A DNA stretch of 64,000 nt. It comes from Erythroxylum novogranatense. Lineage: Eukaryota > Streptophyta > Magnoliopsida > Malpighiales > Erythroxylaceae. The DNA lies in contig CM057230.1 of assembly GCA_029891385.1 (NCBI GenBank), positions 34,489,402 to 34,553,401 of the forward strand, given 5' to 3'. Both the position numbers and the translations under genes were made by a program. The notes below the pieces were generated by a model. The model saw only the letters and a list, made by a program, of their open reading frames with translations, ran no database searches and had not been told where the DNA came from. Numbering within the stretch: position 1 is the first letter of the stretch; the number at the start of each line of letters is the position of its first letter. Shown here piece after piece: positions 45,763-58,393 of the stretch.

Positions 45763-47711
45763 CAGCAGATGGTCAGGTTGAAGAACTGTGTATTTAAGCT
45801 TCAGGCTGCTTTATCTTTTCTTATTTGCGGCAATCATGCTTTTCCATTGATGATTGCACAACATTCTTTTATCTCCATAAGCAAATGTAATTCAGCAGAG
45901 AAGTACACCCCTTACAGAAAGTTTATAGGGCACCATTCTTGCCGGAGTGATAATTATTTCAGGAATCAACAAATTCCATTCTCCACTTGTAGTCTCTGAT
46001 TCTCTTGCATAGAACAGCTAAAGCAATTGCTCTTGTTAACATGCATATTTTTCTTGGGCAGCGGCTGTTTCCGAGCATTTGACTAATTGACTATTAGCAA
46101 ATCTGTAAGCAACTTGAGCAGTATTGTAATTATAACATCATTGAAAATTGGTTATCCTTCTGTTTGCAGTTTATTGTCTATCGACTATAGTATACGTGTC
46201 AGAGGTCATGGCTGCCATAGTTTTGAGCACTCTTTGATAGTTTCAAAACAGTGCTGTATATGACCAAGCTCGAGTGTTAGTCATCTGGAGGGCTGATTAT
46301 AGCTTAGTTTTGAAGGGACAGGTGCTCGACACGTTTTATGGTAGGGATGATAACTGATTATAAACTAGTGTCATTCCAACTTGCTATTTACTTTTTATCA
46401 AGATGCTGCCAATGAACTGCAGCATGATATAGGATTTAGGAAATGAAATTCTTCAGGCTCCACTAGTTTGGCCTAGTAATGATATACTCTCGTTTCTCCT
46501 CTATCAAGTTAAATCTCACCAACTATGCGACATAAGTTCATTCCTCCATCTAAAGCTCTGACATAGGGCTTCAGATTAGCAGAGACTATGGCCCCCTAAA
46601 GAAAACACTCGATCATAATTGTAGACCTTAGACAAGTTATTACTAAGATTTGTTAAGAGTTCCTTCAGTGAAGAAACTCCCCAAAAATAGGCGTATGCCG
46701 CTTTTAGTGGAACACACGGTATTCTTTAGAAAAAGGCGAAAGAATAGTTCGCTGTGTGCTTACCACACAGCTCCGTGCCATAAAAAATCTGAGACAAAAG
46801 GTATCTAATAACGAATCTCGTGTAATAGCTTCTTTTTGACCAACGATGTGGGTTTGGTACCTGCAGGGTTTTCTATGACTTCCTTTGTCTTTGATATTTT
46901 GCCTTCCTCATCTAACAAGTCTTATTTATCGTCAATACGACTGATGTGGAAGTTCACGTTTACATCCTCTATCTAGGATCTCCTTTAAACCACAGAGGCC
47001 CTCAAGACGAGTCAAACAAAAGAATTAACCCATGTTGAGATTGGCTATCTCTCATCTAGAGAAAGAATCCCTGAAAATGTTGTTGCACCCGAGAGTTTGC
47101 TGCTTTTGAATAGCTTTGAAGAAAAAGGGGATGTTTTGGAGAACTATCATCTAAACAAAATCCAAGTAAAATCTCAACACCTTGAACTACTTTCAGGTCT
47201 AATGCTTTAGAAAACAGGGCACGAAAAGCTAAAGTAGGAATGAACATTGAACAAGGCACGAAACATGTCGAGCTGGGTCATTGATGAGGGTAGAAACTCT
47301 TGCAGCAGTGATATGTTTCATTACCGACATTCTATATTTTAATCCAAACCCCATCTTGATCATATTAGAGTTGAAAAAAATGGTGTTCTATTTTTCTCAA
47401 GCGTTATTCAACATTCCCAATTAGTTGCTAAAGCCCACCCAAAAAATTTTAGATCTCACTTGCAATCCGACGACTCTTTTTTGCAATCTGATGTGAGATT
47501 AAATGAAACGAAACAGACGGTCAATTCTTTTGTAAGTATCCGAAAATGGAAATTCAAACAGGACACACATTGTTCCAAGGCTGAACCTCAATTTCCAAGC
47601 TTTTGCACATCTGGCAACGCCGCCGAAAATCATCAATCCAACACAGGTTCGGCACATTTCTACCGTCACTTGGAATTAGATATTAAAAGTTGTGTGAGTT
47701 TGCAACAATAA
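45763..47711 (+). pseudogene. Partial second copy of RNase H-like gene
   Basis: 45783-46252 duplicates the exon 2/intron region of the gene at 27904. The reading RLKNCVFKLQAA at the start fits the viroplasmin-domain end and is in better frame than the first copy. The open stretch 47460-47711, ending SAHFYRHLELDIKSCVSLQQ, resembles the linker that precedes the RNase H domain in plant homologues and would join naturally to exon 3 (NSYILEFDG), but it lacks a donor site. Neither exon 1 nor the RNase H domain is present. The linker assignment is inference. Confidence 0.45.
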
Positions 47712-48110
47712 TAAAATTTGCTAAAGGAGAAAGCACAACTCCTTTTTTTTTTTTTTTTGTGGTGCAGCCCAACTGAAAAGCCAATTGCCAAAATTTTTTC
47801 AAACATTTCAATCGGATGAAATATCTCTAATTTTTATTTTATTGTTATCAAGAACTAATTTTCTTGATGATTTATTTTGAGATTGCCTTTACCAGTATTA
47901 TGGAAGAATAATTTATATTGTCCATTATACTTCTCACAATAAGGATGTATTTTGCATTAAAAATTAGTGTTTATTGGTACTTAGTGTGATTTCTCTTTTA
48001 TTTACTCAAGAAATATTAATATTTGCTTCTTCTTGGTTAGTATTTTGGAAAATTAATTTAGTTATTCTGTTGTGATATTAGCTTTTAGGTACACAAAATC
48101 CTACTCTATA
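47712..48110. other. Unassigned sequence
   Basis: Contains a T-run near 47742. No gene seen before the MITE. Confidence 0.4.
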
Positions 48111-48387
48111 TAGGAATGGCAATGGGCTAGGCCAGGTTCGGTGGCTCGTGGCTCAACGGGTAGGCCATTGACCCGACCACGAGTTAACTGGTGGGCCACT
48201 GTGTGGCCTAGCCCATTTCGTCTACACTTTTTATTTTTTTTGACAAAACGAAGTCGTTTTATACATTCCCTTCAGGTTATGGGTCAGGGCGGGACAGGAT
48301 AACCTCGGCTTGAGTCAGCTCGTGGCTCGACCAACCCGAGCTAAAGTCAAACTGGGCTGGACGAGCTAGGCAAAATTGCCATCCCTA
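48111..48387. mobile_element. hAT-type MITE (TAGGRATGGCAAT ends)
   Basis: 277 bp with inverted ends TAGGAATGGCAATGGGC and, on the other strand, TAGGGATGGCAATTTTGC. The interior is GC-rich with CCCGACC/GGGTAGG-like words and no coding capacity. These ends are common to a widespread plant hAT-related MITE group. A clean 8 bp target duplication was not seen. Confidence 0.72.
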
Positions 48388-48870
48388 ATCCTATATGTCT
48401 ACAAAGGAAAGTGCACCTATTGAACTATAATATAATAACAGTGAGTATCAAATGTCAATCCCACGAGTACAAATAATTATCTCTTTCATCTTATCTAATT
48501 GATAGAACAAGGCGATGGTTTAATTAAAACGATGGAAGTAAAATTCAACACAACTAATAATCAAGAAACCATATCATGTAAAGATCAACCAAGACAAGTA
48601 GGCAGCACCTAGGTAATGATTCCTCTAAAAGATTTCTTAAACTATTAACCCTTTGTCATACAATTCAATTAAATATTATTGGCACATGAAAATTTTTGTT
48701 TTATGTTAATGTCTTTATGAAGATTATCAATGCCTAATCTTAAGTTGATTATATAAAATCTCTTTCTAGTTAAAACCCTAATATTGCTTTAGTTGATTTG
48801 TGAATTTCACTATTAGGTTTGACTCTAATTTAGAAGATTTATGTTATCCTATCTTTAGGATTACATGGAT
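48388..48870. other. Unassigned AT-rich sequence
   Basis: No gene or element boundary recognised before the LTR starting at 48871. Confidence 0.4.
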
Positions 48871-49171
48871 TGTAACATCCCACTCCCGTGAGACCCGAAC
48901 TCGACATCAATGGTGATATCCGAGTCCGTGTCCCGCGAGGGTGGCGTGTTACATCACTTAGTCAAATCTTAGTATATAATTTGTTTTTGAAACAAACATA
49001 CACTAATAGTATACAATTGGCGGAAAACCAATTACACATAACATAATCAGTAGCTACAAGGATCTCGAGGGTCCTAAGATAAATTCATCATAATAAGCTA
49101 CAAAGATTAGCTCTCTTCGACATACGTGACTGATCCCGACTTCTGCTATCACTCTCAAGCGATCACTAGGC

Positions 49172-49319
49172 TCTGAAAATGTCCCCTTTTGGGGCTCATT
49201 AATCATTGAGCTAAAAAGCTCTGAAACTGTCCCCTTTAGCGGCTCATTAATCGATGAGCTAAAAAGCTCTAAAACTGTCCCCTTTTGGGGCTCATTAATC
49301 ATTGAGCTAAAAAGCTCTA
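49172..49319. repeat. 48 bp tandem repeat with hairpins
   Basis: Three units; GGCTCATT starts at 49193, 49241 and 49289. Each contains GAGCTAAAAAGCTC and CCCC-TTTT-GGGG inverted repeats. It corresponds in position to the hairpin clusters at 35395 and 63660. Confidence 0.9.
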
Positions 49320-50289
49320 TTCGGTGGCTGCTCCGGTCACAATTATCAATTTTCTGTTCATGCATTCCTATATGAATTTCGTATACCACGATTTATCACT
49401 TTATTTATGTATTCAATGATCACAATTATTTCCAAATTACTACAAACGGACAAATGATTCATAATTTGTCACATGAAAAAAAAAAAACATCACAGTTTCA
49501 CTTTCCCATAACACTTCTATATCATATCATAACAATACTCCGGACTTTCGGTCTGGAGTTCTGAATCGATCACAGTCCCACCATTATTCACCACAGTTTT
49601 ATAAAGACAGAATTCTAAGCACATAATAATTTAGGTACCGTCTAGGTCACTCACCTCATATCTATGCTTGAATCTTATCCAAAGCCTCAATTTCTTCATT
49701 ATTTCTTTCCTTCATCCAAGTTAAAATTCCCTAAGCCACAATTACCCAGATTCAACATCACTTACTGCATAAACACTAAAATTGAGCTTCGGAAACACAA
49801 ATCCATACCAATCATAAGTCATATGAATCAAAACCTTTCACAACTTAGCAAATCAAAATCTCAATTTTTACCTCCATCTTCACAAATTTCGGAATTTTTT
49901 CTTGGCTCATCATGGAGCTCTCTTCTTCCTCCACATTTTTCTCTTCTTGAGCACCATGAAAATCCCTCTTGAAGGGCTTAGAAAAATCAATACCTAGTTT
50001 ACTCTTTCTTCTTTCTTCTTCTCCCATCCGAAGGCTCTCGACTCTTCTCTTTTCTTCTATTCTTTCTTTTCTGTTTTGCACAGTCCACTTGCTTTTATAG
50101 TGCCATGTCATTTAATGAATGAGGAATGACCCATATGCCCCTCCATTTAAGCCTATAAACTTAACCCTTTAAGTGATGCTCCAAAAATGCCCTTCCTTTT
50201 TGCCTTAAAACTGACATCTTGACCCTTTATTTCGTCAGGCAAATAAAACAATTTGACAAAACTTTTTTCTAGATAGATGTTCCTCTATG

Positions 50290-50638
50290 TCTTAAGAATC
50301 CATCGCTTCAAGAATCGGATCGATCGGAGCTCTATATCTCAAAAATACTGAAGTCTGTTAGATATTTCGTTTGAACCAAAACTAAATCAAGACTGACCAC
50401 TACACGTAACTTCACTCCAGAAGTTGAACATCTTAGAGGCTAAATTGTAGATCGGATCCTTCATATAACTTGTAGATCTATGTCTCTAGTTTCATTTGAA
50501 ATAAGAATCTGATCTATTGGAGCTCTATAGCTCAAAATATCTCCAAAATACCGAAGTCTGTTCAGACCATTATAGAGCCGAGACTGAATACTACACCTAA
50601 CTTCAATCCAAAAATTCAAAATCTTAGAGGCTAAACTG
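50290..50638. repeat. 192 bp tandem repeat interrupted by copia
   Basis: GGAGCTCTAT-containing units at 50326 and 50519 are 193 bp apart. A third (CCGAGCTCTAT, 60416) is 191 bp further on once copy B is removed. Units share CTAGTTTCATTTG, AGAATC-GAT and ATCTTAGAGGCTAAA. The remainder is at 60345-60450. Confidence 0.82.
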
Positions 50639-52590
50639 TGTAGGAAAATCCCAGGAGGTACATCACATGTACAGGCAGCGGAAAACAAAAATTTTTGTTC
50701 CCGGGACCTTCCCGAACCCAGGATCCAGGTATCCGTATGAAGACATCAACCTAAATAGCCAATAGAGACTATCTCTAAAGGTGATCCACGCAGATCGAAA
50801 ACCTAACCGAGTCAAACCCTTTGACCGGAATAGCTAGAACAGATTAAAGGCTGCTAGACCCTACCTCTGTCCTGGAGAGCTTGAGGAGCACGTTGAAACT
50901 TTGCCTTGGAGAAGAGAAAAACGATGATGCATGAGGAAGAAGATTTGAAAAACCAATTTTCCAAAGGAAACTTAACTCTTAAGTTTCCAACTTCTCCTCC
51001 CTCCTTGCAACCGTCGACCACCATCTCCTAGCCCACTTGAGTCCTTCTTTTAACTCTTAAAAGAAGACTTTATGCTTGGAGAGAAGGCCATCCACGTGAA
51101 TGGTTCTTAACCATTCATTATTTAATGAATAAAGTAAGCTTTTGAAAAGTCAAAAGCTATCATCTCTTCTCCCTTTAGTTTCCAACGTGCACATGTCTAA
51201 TATTTATATAATAATTAATTAATTAATTACTTAATTAATTAATTAGAATATAATTACTAAGGTCGATCAAGCTGGAATTGGTCTACTGCTCTAGGGCCCG
51301 ATCTTTGAAAGCGACTCCTAAACCTTTCTTAGCAATATTGATGTCGCGATCTCATCGGGACATATCCCAATCCATTGGGATCCATTTAATCTAATGCTCT
51401 CCATAATTGGAACTCGTCCAATTACTATTTTAAAGATTCTCTGAGACACTCTTAAGCGTGTGACCCTTTAGGCTCCCAGTTATGTTGGCCACTTAGATTA
51501 ACAATTAATCTGAGCAAGTCATGAGCGGTATCTAGCAACACATCATGACCCCCAATTGACCGGAAAGTAATCGGTTTGATGTATTCATCAAGAACCGGAT
51601 CACGAACCCTTCCATAGACAATTACCGTGCAATTCGTCCTTTCACCATCCTATACCCCACTTGGTTATGAGTATGGTCAAAGTGTCAACTCTCACTAGAC
51701 TGAGTCTAGCCCAAGTGACAACAGATCTCGTCCTATGACTCATTACTCTATATGTCCATGAAGACACTCTTCATGACATATTCACTCTGGCCAGAGATTT
51801 CCGAGTAATGATCCTGACAAGAGGCCATGGGTATCTCTTCTGCTAATCCAGAAGTGGTGAATCCTTTATTGGCTACTCAATTATCTTCGAATACCTCAAG
51901 CTGTACCCAAGCACCACCCTATGAGTTACCTCTGGAAGGCAACAAGGAATGGAGTCAAAGCACAGGATCAAGTATCAAGATATCCTCGAGTACCTCAAGT
52001 CTAAGGATACTTGCACCATTCTATGATGAGATTATCAACGACACTTAGATAAGATATCCATGTGATGATCTCATGGCAGGTCATCCAATGAACCTACTAC
52101 CGCTAGTAAGCATCCACATGTCAACTCTAAATATCTCATATTTACAGTTTCTGAGATCCACTGCTTGATCCAATCAAGGAATATGACATGTCTAGTCTAT
52201 CCGGATTAATGATGTCGGTCTCATTAATCCTTTGACTAGGAGAATTTGAATCTTGACACAATTGCACATGATAGGAATCTCGGTAGTATGATCACATCAT
52301 AATTTCCTTCATGCTATGTCATATATCATGGACTTCATTAATCGATTAAAGATCCAATCAATTCATAAACAATGTTCATGAACATCAAATTAATGAATTA
52401 TGCCTTTTCTTTATTTATTCATTCGGTTTGCATCATTGTGAATAAAATGCGTTAAAGGGATTGCCTTTAGGGCACAAATAAACGATCTGAATCCTTGAAT
52501 AAGTCGACTTATGCAATGTACAAGTCGACTTATCGGTACTTTTCAAGAATAAGTCGACTTATCAGTAGTACAAGTCGACTTGTACTTACA
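50639..52590 (-). repeat. Copia 3' LTR, copy B
   Basis: TG...CA termini (plus strand TGTAGG...CTTACA). AAGTCGACTT starts at 52501, 52522, 52551 and 52572, steps 21, 29, 21. Nearly identical to 58394-60339 apart from short local differences, for example near 51250-51300. Confidence 0.95.
52501..52581. repeat. Four phased AAGTCGACTT palindromes, 3' LTR copy B
   Basis: Starts 52501, 52522, 52551, 52572. The same 21-29-21 spacing occurs at 60250, 60271, 60300 and 60321 in the other LTR. Confidence 0.95.
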
Positions 52591-52603
52591 AATCTCCCAC
52601 TTG
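52591..52603 (-). promoter_or_regulatory. Copia polypurine tract, copy B
   Basis: The reverse complement reads CAAGTGGGAGATT next to the 3' LTR, as in copy A. Confidence 0.88.
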
Positions 52604-52639
52604 ACCTAAAGCCAATCGCCTTAGTATCTAATACCAAAA

Positions 52640-53970
52640 GCGAGTCCATGAGAATCACAATTCTCCTGTGACAATGGCTTTGTCAACGGAACAGCAACAC
52701 TTTGCTCCGTGGGAATTCTCTCTATCAGGATATCATCTCGACTAATGATCTCCCGAATCGGCGAAGTACGAGTTTGGATCGTCGATGAGACCTTGGTTCC
52801 TTTGCCTGCGCATTAGTCCCATTATATCACAATACAATCCTATGGGCCCACCACAGCTAGGGACCAGATCAAGTTCAGTAATGAACTTCTTGATCTAAAC
52901 CGCTTCCTTTGCGCATCTCATGCGGCAATGTACTCTGCCTCGGATGTTGAATCAGTAGTCCTCTCTTGTTTGGAATTCTTTCCAACTGACCGCCACGCTA
53001 TTCAGTGTGAATGTGTATAACCTAATCATGATTCAGAATCATCCTTATCAGATTAGATACTGGCATCTGAATGCCCGCTCATATGGAGATTTCCATCTTC
53101 ATACATCAAGAAAACATCCTTAGTGCTTCAAAGGTACTAGAGGATATTCTTGACAGCCACCCAGTGACCCTCACTAGGAACCAATTGGTATTTGCTCGTA
53201 ACACTTAGAGCATACGATACATCGGGCTTCGTACATAGCATCTTTTCATGCTAAACCTCTTTAGCATCTCATCTACGTACGATGCTTGTGAAAGACCAAG
53301 CAACCTTTGATCTATCTCTATAAATCTATATCCCAAGGATATAAGTTGCTTTACCAAGGTCTTTCAAGGCAAATTGTTTGGACAACCAAATTTTAACTGA
53401 TTGCAGCATAGAGACATCGTTTCCGAGTAACAATATGTCATCTACATACAACACAAGGAATACGATTACAGTCTCATTAACCTTCTTATACACACAATGA
53501 TCATCCGAATTTTGTGAGAAATCAAACTCTTTGAGTACCTCATCAAAACGGACATTCGAACTCCTGGATGCTTGCTTCAATCCAAACATGGATTTCTGAA
53601 GCTTGCATACGTTTTCGCCATCGATGGAAGTGAAGCCCTCAGGTTGTGTCATACACATCCTCGGGTAGATTTCCTCTCAGGAAAGCTATCTTCACATCCA
53701 TTTGCCATATCTCATAATCATAATGAGTGGCAATGGCTAGGAGTATCCTAATGGATTTAAGCATTGCTACGGGGCTGAAGGTTTCGTCATAGTCAACTCC
53801 TTGTCTTTGACGATATCCTTTGGCCATTAGCCTCGCTTCATAGGTAATCAGTTACCATCCATGTTGGTTTTCTTCTTGAAAACCCTTTGCACCTAATGGG
53901 TTTTATCCTTCGTGTAACAACCAAAGTCCATACTTGGTTTATATACATGGAATCTATTTAGACTTTCATG
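52640..53970 (-). pseudogene. Copia RT-RNase H remnant, copy B
   Basis: On the minus strand, 53639-53827 reads AKGYRQRQGVDYDETFSPVA...IWQMDVK. A two-base deletion before MTQPEGF shifts the frame to 53326-53658, which holds KSMFGLKQASR and YVDDILLLGN and ends at TAG (53326-53328) before IYRDRSK. RNase H remains continue toward 52640. The frameshift and the TAG are identical to copy A. No active polymerase can be made. Confidence 0.88.
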
Positions 53971-54449
53971 GCACAAGCCATTTTGGACTACGAACTTTTC
54001 GAACCTCTTCATAGGTAGTAGGCTCATCATCTCGTATGAGTAATCGTCATTCTGTTCCCTTACGAAATTCATATCTCTCGGGGCAGTGCGTATCCTACTT
54101 AACCTCGAAAATCGTGTGTAATAGAAGGTTGAGCTGTTACCTCATCTATATGAGTGGCAGTTTCAAGTTCAGCGATTGATACATGTTTGTTCGAGCATCT
54201 TGAACTCTCTAAGTTCAACTTTGCTCCCCTTGTCCTCTTGTAAAAGAAACTATTTCTTTAAGAAAACAGCAAGCTTTGAAACAAACAACTTTTGTTCCTC
54301 GTGAGGTAGAATTGATATTCCACGAACAAACACTTGTCGACTTTGCATCAAGCTAATCTGACCGTGTCCGCTTCACGTAAGCGAGGACAATCCCAAACTT
54401 TCAGCTAAGAAAGATAGGGTTTCAGTTAGTCCATATCTCCATATGGAGT

Positions 54450-55480
54450 AACATCAACTATCTTTAATGGAACTCGTTTAACAAGTAAACAAATTGTCTC
54501 AGCGCATATTCCTAAAAGCGTGCAAAACCTATCATCAATCGCACCATGTCTAACAAGGTTCGATTTCTCCTTTCACCACACCTTGTCTTTGCGGCGTGTA
54601 AGGAGGAGTGCACCGAGATAAAATCCCATTATCTCGAGATAATCCAAAAGCTGTTGGTGTAAGCATTTTCCACCACGATCGATCGTAATGTATTCATACT
54701 TTTACCAAGTTAGTTTTCTACTTCATTTCGAATTATTTGAACTATTCAAATGCTTGATTTGTATCTCATTAGATCTGACACTTATATCGTGAATAATCAG
54801 CGATAAAAGTAATGAAGTAAAACAACCACTTCGCATGGATGGACATCGGACCACATACATCCAAATGTATTAGGTCTAATATTCCATTCACTTGTTCACC
54901 CTTTCCTTTAAAGGATAACTTAGTCATCTTGCCTAATAAACAAGATTCGCATGTGTCATATGATTCATAATCAAATGACCCTAAACATCCACTCTTATGG
55001 AGCTTAGCAATGCATATCTCATTTATATGGCCAAGCCGACAATGCCATAAGTACGTTGATTTTAAATTATCTGAATTATGTCTTTTCGCGTCATTGATAT
55101 TCATAATTGGATATGACATATCTCATATGTCAATTCCATTGCATAATGTACCAGTACCATAGAGCATTCCATTCCAACTAATATAGCAACCATTGCTACT
55201 AAAAGTCCAATGGAAACCAGCTCTAATTAAACATAAAACATACAATATGTTCTTTGTTTAAAACGGGTACAAAATGACAATCATCCAATTTGAATACAAG
55301 CCCAGTAGGGAGTAACAAGACATAAGTGCCTACGGCAAATGTAGCAACTCTTCTTTGCATTACCTACCAAAGGTCTAGTTCTCTTTTATGAGCTTTCTCG
55401 TCACGATGCCCGCATATCATTTCATATGTATGACCGACATCCGGTATCAAATACCGATATGTTTGGATCAGGAATAGTAT
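54450..55480 (-). pseudogene. Copia protease/integrase remnant, copy B
   Basis: The open piece 54769-55119 contains YLWHCRLGHINE, CESCLLGKM and IHLDVCGPMS. The second catalytic Asp (DRGG) and the Glu block (NRTLLDMV-like) lie in broken frames further down. TAA stops at 54733-54735 and 54711-54713 match those of copy A. The protease DTG region is near 55440-55450. Confidence 0.82.
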
Positions 55481-55499
55481 TAACCTCAATGACAAACAT

Positions 55500-56270
55500 A
55501 TTTGAAGAAGTAGAGGCATTTGATGCCTTCTTCTGCTTCAAGGACTCCAGATAGATTTTACAGTTTCGCCTCTAGTGGCTAGTCTTGCCACAATGAAAGC
55601 AAAATCCTTTTGGGGCATAATACTTTGGTTTTTCTTCTTGTTGGCACTTCCCTTTGGTTTCTTGGCCTTTTTCTTCTTTGAACCAGAAGAAGAAGCATCC
55701 ACCATTATCACTTGCTATCTCTCTTGATAGCACGTCTTTCATCATCGAAGCAGATTGATCAGCTCAGGAATTGTTGTGGATATTTGGTTTATCCGATAGT
55801 TTATCACAAACTGTGAATAACCATCAGACAATCCAACCAGAATTAAGTCTCTACTTAATTCATAATCCATTACAAATCCTAAGACGGCCAATCTCTCATT
55901 ATAGCCATCCATCTTCGAGGCATCTTGCGGCGATTGTCCCTGGAGCCATCTTTGTGATGAAGAGAAGCTCGAGGTCTTGAACCTTTCGGACAAGCTTACT
56001 CATCAAACAGCTCCCTAAGATGAAATACTATAGAGTGAGCATCCATGGACTCGTCTTTCTTTGTTGCGACTCTGGTGACATCGAGCAAGCGCCATGTCCC
56101 CGTCCATTAGATGCTTACGATATGCATTCCGATCCTTATCGAAGCATCGACGGCGAGTGCATCTGGAAGTGGAACATCTGGGCGTATCCGGTTCCTCGGA
56201 TCGAGAACAATTCTCGAGTCCTCACCAATCAAGAAAATCGGTCCGAATAGAGGCGTAAATTCAATTGAAA
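55500..56270 (-). pseudogene. Copia gag remnant, copy B
   Basis: The open piece 55742-55993 reads DASKMDGYNERLAVLGF and ELSRDLILVGLSDGYSQF, the copia gag core. The CCHC knuckle at about 55555-55610 is broken by TAG (55572-55574), as in copy A. The gag start near 56240 reads FGPIFLDW followed by TGA, again as in copy A. Confidence 0.82.
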
Positions 56271-56464
56271 GACTTCTTCAATCAACCTAAACGCGAGAGA
56301 GAAGGAATGATAGAATAGAAATGCTGCATGATCATAAGGACTTGCATGACATGCATATGGCTCCCACTAGTTTCCTAGAATCCATAACCCTCTTTACTGA
56401 ATCCAGAGAAACAAAGTGACATAATGTCTAGTGGGTCGATATCCGACATTGCTAAGAGTGACCT

Positions 56465-56850
56465 TGAGTTTGCTCAACAAGCCACAACTTAGGTCAATCG
56501 GTAGGTATCGGTCATACCAATTGCATCATCGATAACCGACATTAAGAATGACCTTGAGGTTAGCTCAACAAGCCACCTTATGTCTCGGAAGGTATCAAAT
56601 ATACCAATTACATCTTAGACACAACTATCAATCGGTCTTATCAACTTGTTGATGTGTGCACTTCATTGGGTATCAACTCTTTGATCGCGTACATCTAATG
56701 TATGCTACCCAACTTCGCCTCTGTCCACGTTGACCTTGAGGTTAGCTCAACAAATCAACGCTTCTAGGAAAACCGACCCATTAATCCAAAATCTTATTTT
56801 CATGGTTTGAACATATTCAGTATAGAGTGAGCTTGAGGTTAGCTCAACAA
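56465..56850. repeat. Hairpin repeats in copia leader, copy B
   Basis: Four copies of CCTTGAGGTTAGCTCAACAA-like units near 56465, 56550, 56731 and 56829. Inverted equivalent of 1042-1432. Confidence 0.75.
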
Positions 56851-57043
56851 CCCAACCCTATAAGAACTACGGTTCTTACCATATTAATGGAAGGCGTTAG
56901 TTTTCATATACCGAGGAGGATTTCGGTCTCTAGACTCCAAGCTTAAGGATTATAGTCGCCGGGACTATATGGAATGATTTAGGTTTCATCAATCACATTG
57001 AATCAATCCTTATAATCATCCATCATCCAACTGAGCATGCCAC

Positions 57044-57266
57044 AAGTCGACTTTCATCAAATGCAAGTCGACTTATTCTTCCTGCACACACAAGTCGACT
57101 TGTATGACACAAGTCGACTTATTTCACCTGCCCATGAACAAGTGGACTTATAAGGTACTACAAGTGGAGCTTATACAGAGATCTGAACAAGTCGACTTAT
57201 TCTATGACAAGTCGACTTATCCTAAAAACTTGAACAAGTCGACTTATTTCACATACAAGTCGACTT
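57044..57266. repeat. AAGTCGACTT array in copia leader, copy B
   Basis: Starts at 57044, 57065, 57092, 57111, 57189, 57209, 57236 and 57257, plus two mutated copies near 57140 and 57162 (GTGGAC in place of GTCGAC). The 21, 27, 19 and 29 bp steps at the low end mirror copy A. Confidence 0.92.
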
Positions 57267-58380
57267 ATTCAGGTAAATTTGCTAAAATCTCTAATCGGCT
57301 AATTCCTCAATCAGTACAATTCCAATTCACAACACCTACATACCTAAGGTAATATCTGATAAATTTGATGTATCAATGAACAATTCATTGAACCATGAAA
57401 GCCTTAAATAGTCAAACTATATGAAAAACTTGAAATGAGTCAAAACTCATTAATTTCCAAACAATTTAGGAACACCCAAATTATCATCCTAAGCATCTCT
57501 AGCTAGCATATACATTATCAAATTTACTTTAGCACTTGTCACAAAAATTGTGACGGCCAAAACAAGCAAGAAAATGAAATATACTAACGAGACACAAAGG
57601 TGATCAATTCGGCATTCAAAAATTCTTGGAAAAGGAAATTCAAGCAATTCAGTTTGGCAATCATACTACATCAAGATAACACATTTTTAATCACATTAAA
57701 AATGGTGCAAGGCATTGGAACTGAAAAATCACACTCAATCAAGCCAAGCAAAACAGTCCCAACAATTTTCACAAAAACTGTCCAGTTCTGTACATTGCTT
57801 GAAATGATCAATGAAACAATTTCAATAAATCATGAGAAAATTATATAGGTTATTACATGTTCTGAACATGCTACCTGAATTTTTTCAGGATTTTAGGCCA
57901 TCAAAAACTCAGTCAACCTAAATAACAAAACTGATTCAAAATCTGTGTTCATCAGCACAGCAATTCCCAACAGCATAGAATAAATTCGTGAATAAATATA
58001 CAATCACCTTGAAATCCAATTTCCATGCTCACAGATATTCACCAACATCTTAGAGACATGTAGGTGAAGGAAAATCCAGAAAAAGATGTTTCTAGAATTT
58101 ATTCTCGATTTTATACTACTGCCTGTTCCAGAATCATTTCACAAAACAGCATCTGTAACCTTAGGGAATTAATTAGCAAAAGTATATCAAATCAAATCGA
58201 TAAATTCTGAAAATTCATAGACATATTCTCTAACATGTTATGAACAATCCTGGGCAGAAAAATTTCGAAAACCCTATCTCTATAGCAATTCGAAATCTGG
58301 GCAGTACACATGCATCAACATCAACAGCACTTAGGGTTTCTGATCTAGCTTAGGTTTTAGCTTCATACGGGATACCAGAT

Positions 58381-58392
58381 GCTCTGATACCA
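58381..58392 (-). promoter_or_regulatory. Primer-binding site, copy B
   Basis: The reverse complement is TGGTATCAGAGC, one base from the 5' LTR. Initiator-Met tRNA type. Confidence 0.93.
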
Positions 58393-58393
58393 C

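Larger units (their letters stand above)
48871..50638 (-). mobile_element. Chromoviral LTR (left part), split by copia copy B
   Basis: The tip TGTAACATCCCACTCCCG, then CCGTGTCCCGCGAGGGTGGCG, matches the start of the LTRs at 34743 and 40758. A hairpin cluster follows about 300 bp in. The LTR continues at 60345 after copy B. Its far end and internal region were not identified. Confidence 0.7.

Noticed and set aside
49664..49972. 102-residue frame in the LTR at 49 kb
   Set aside because: Pyrimidine-rich LTR sequence antisense to the element, no motif.
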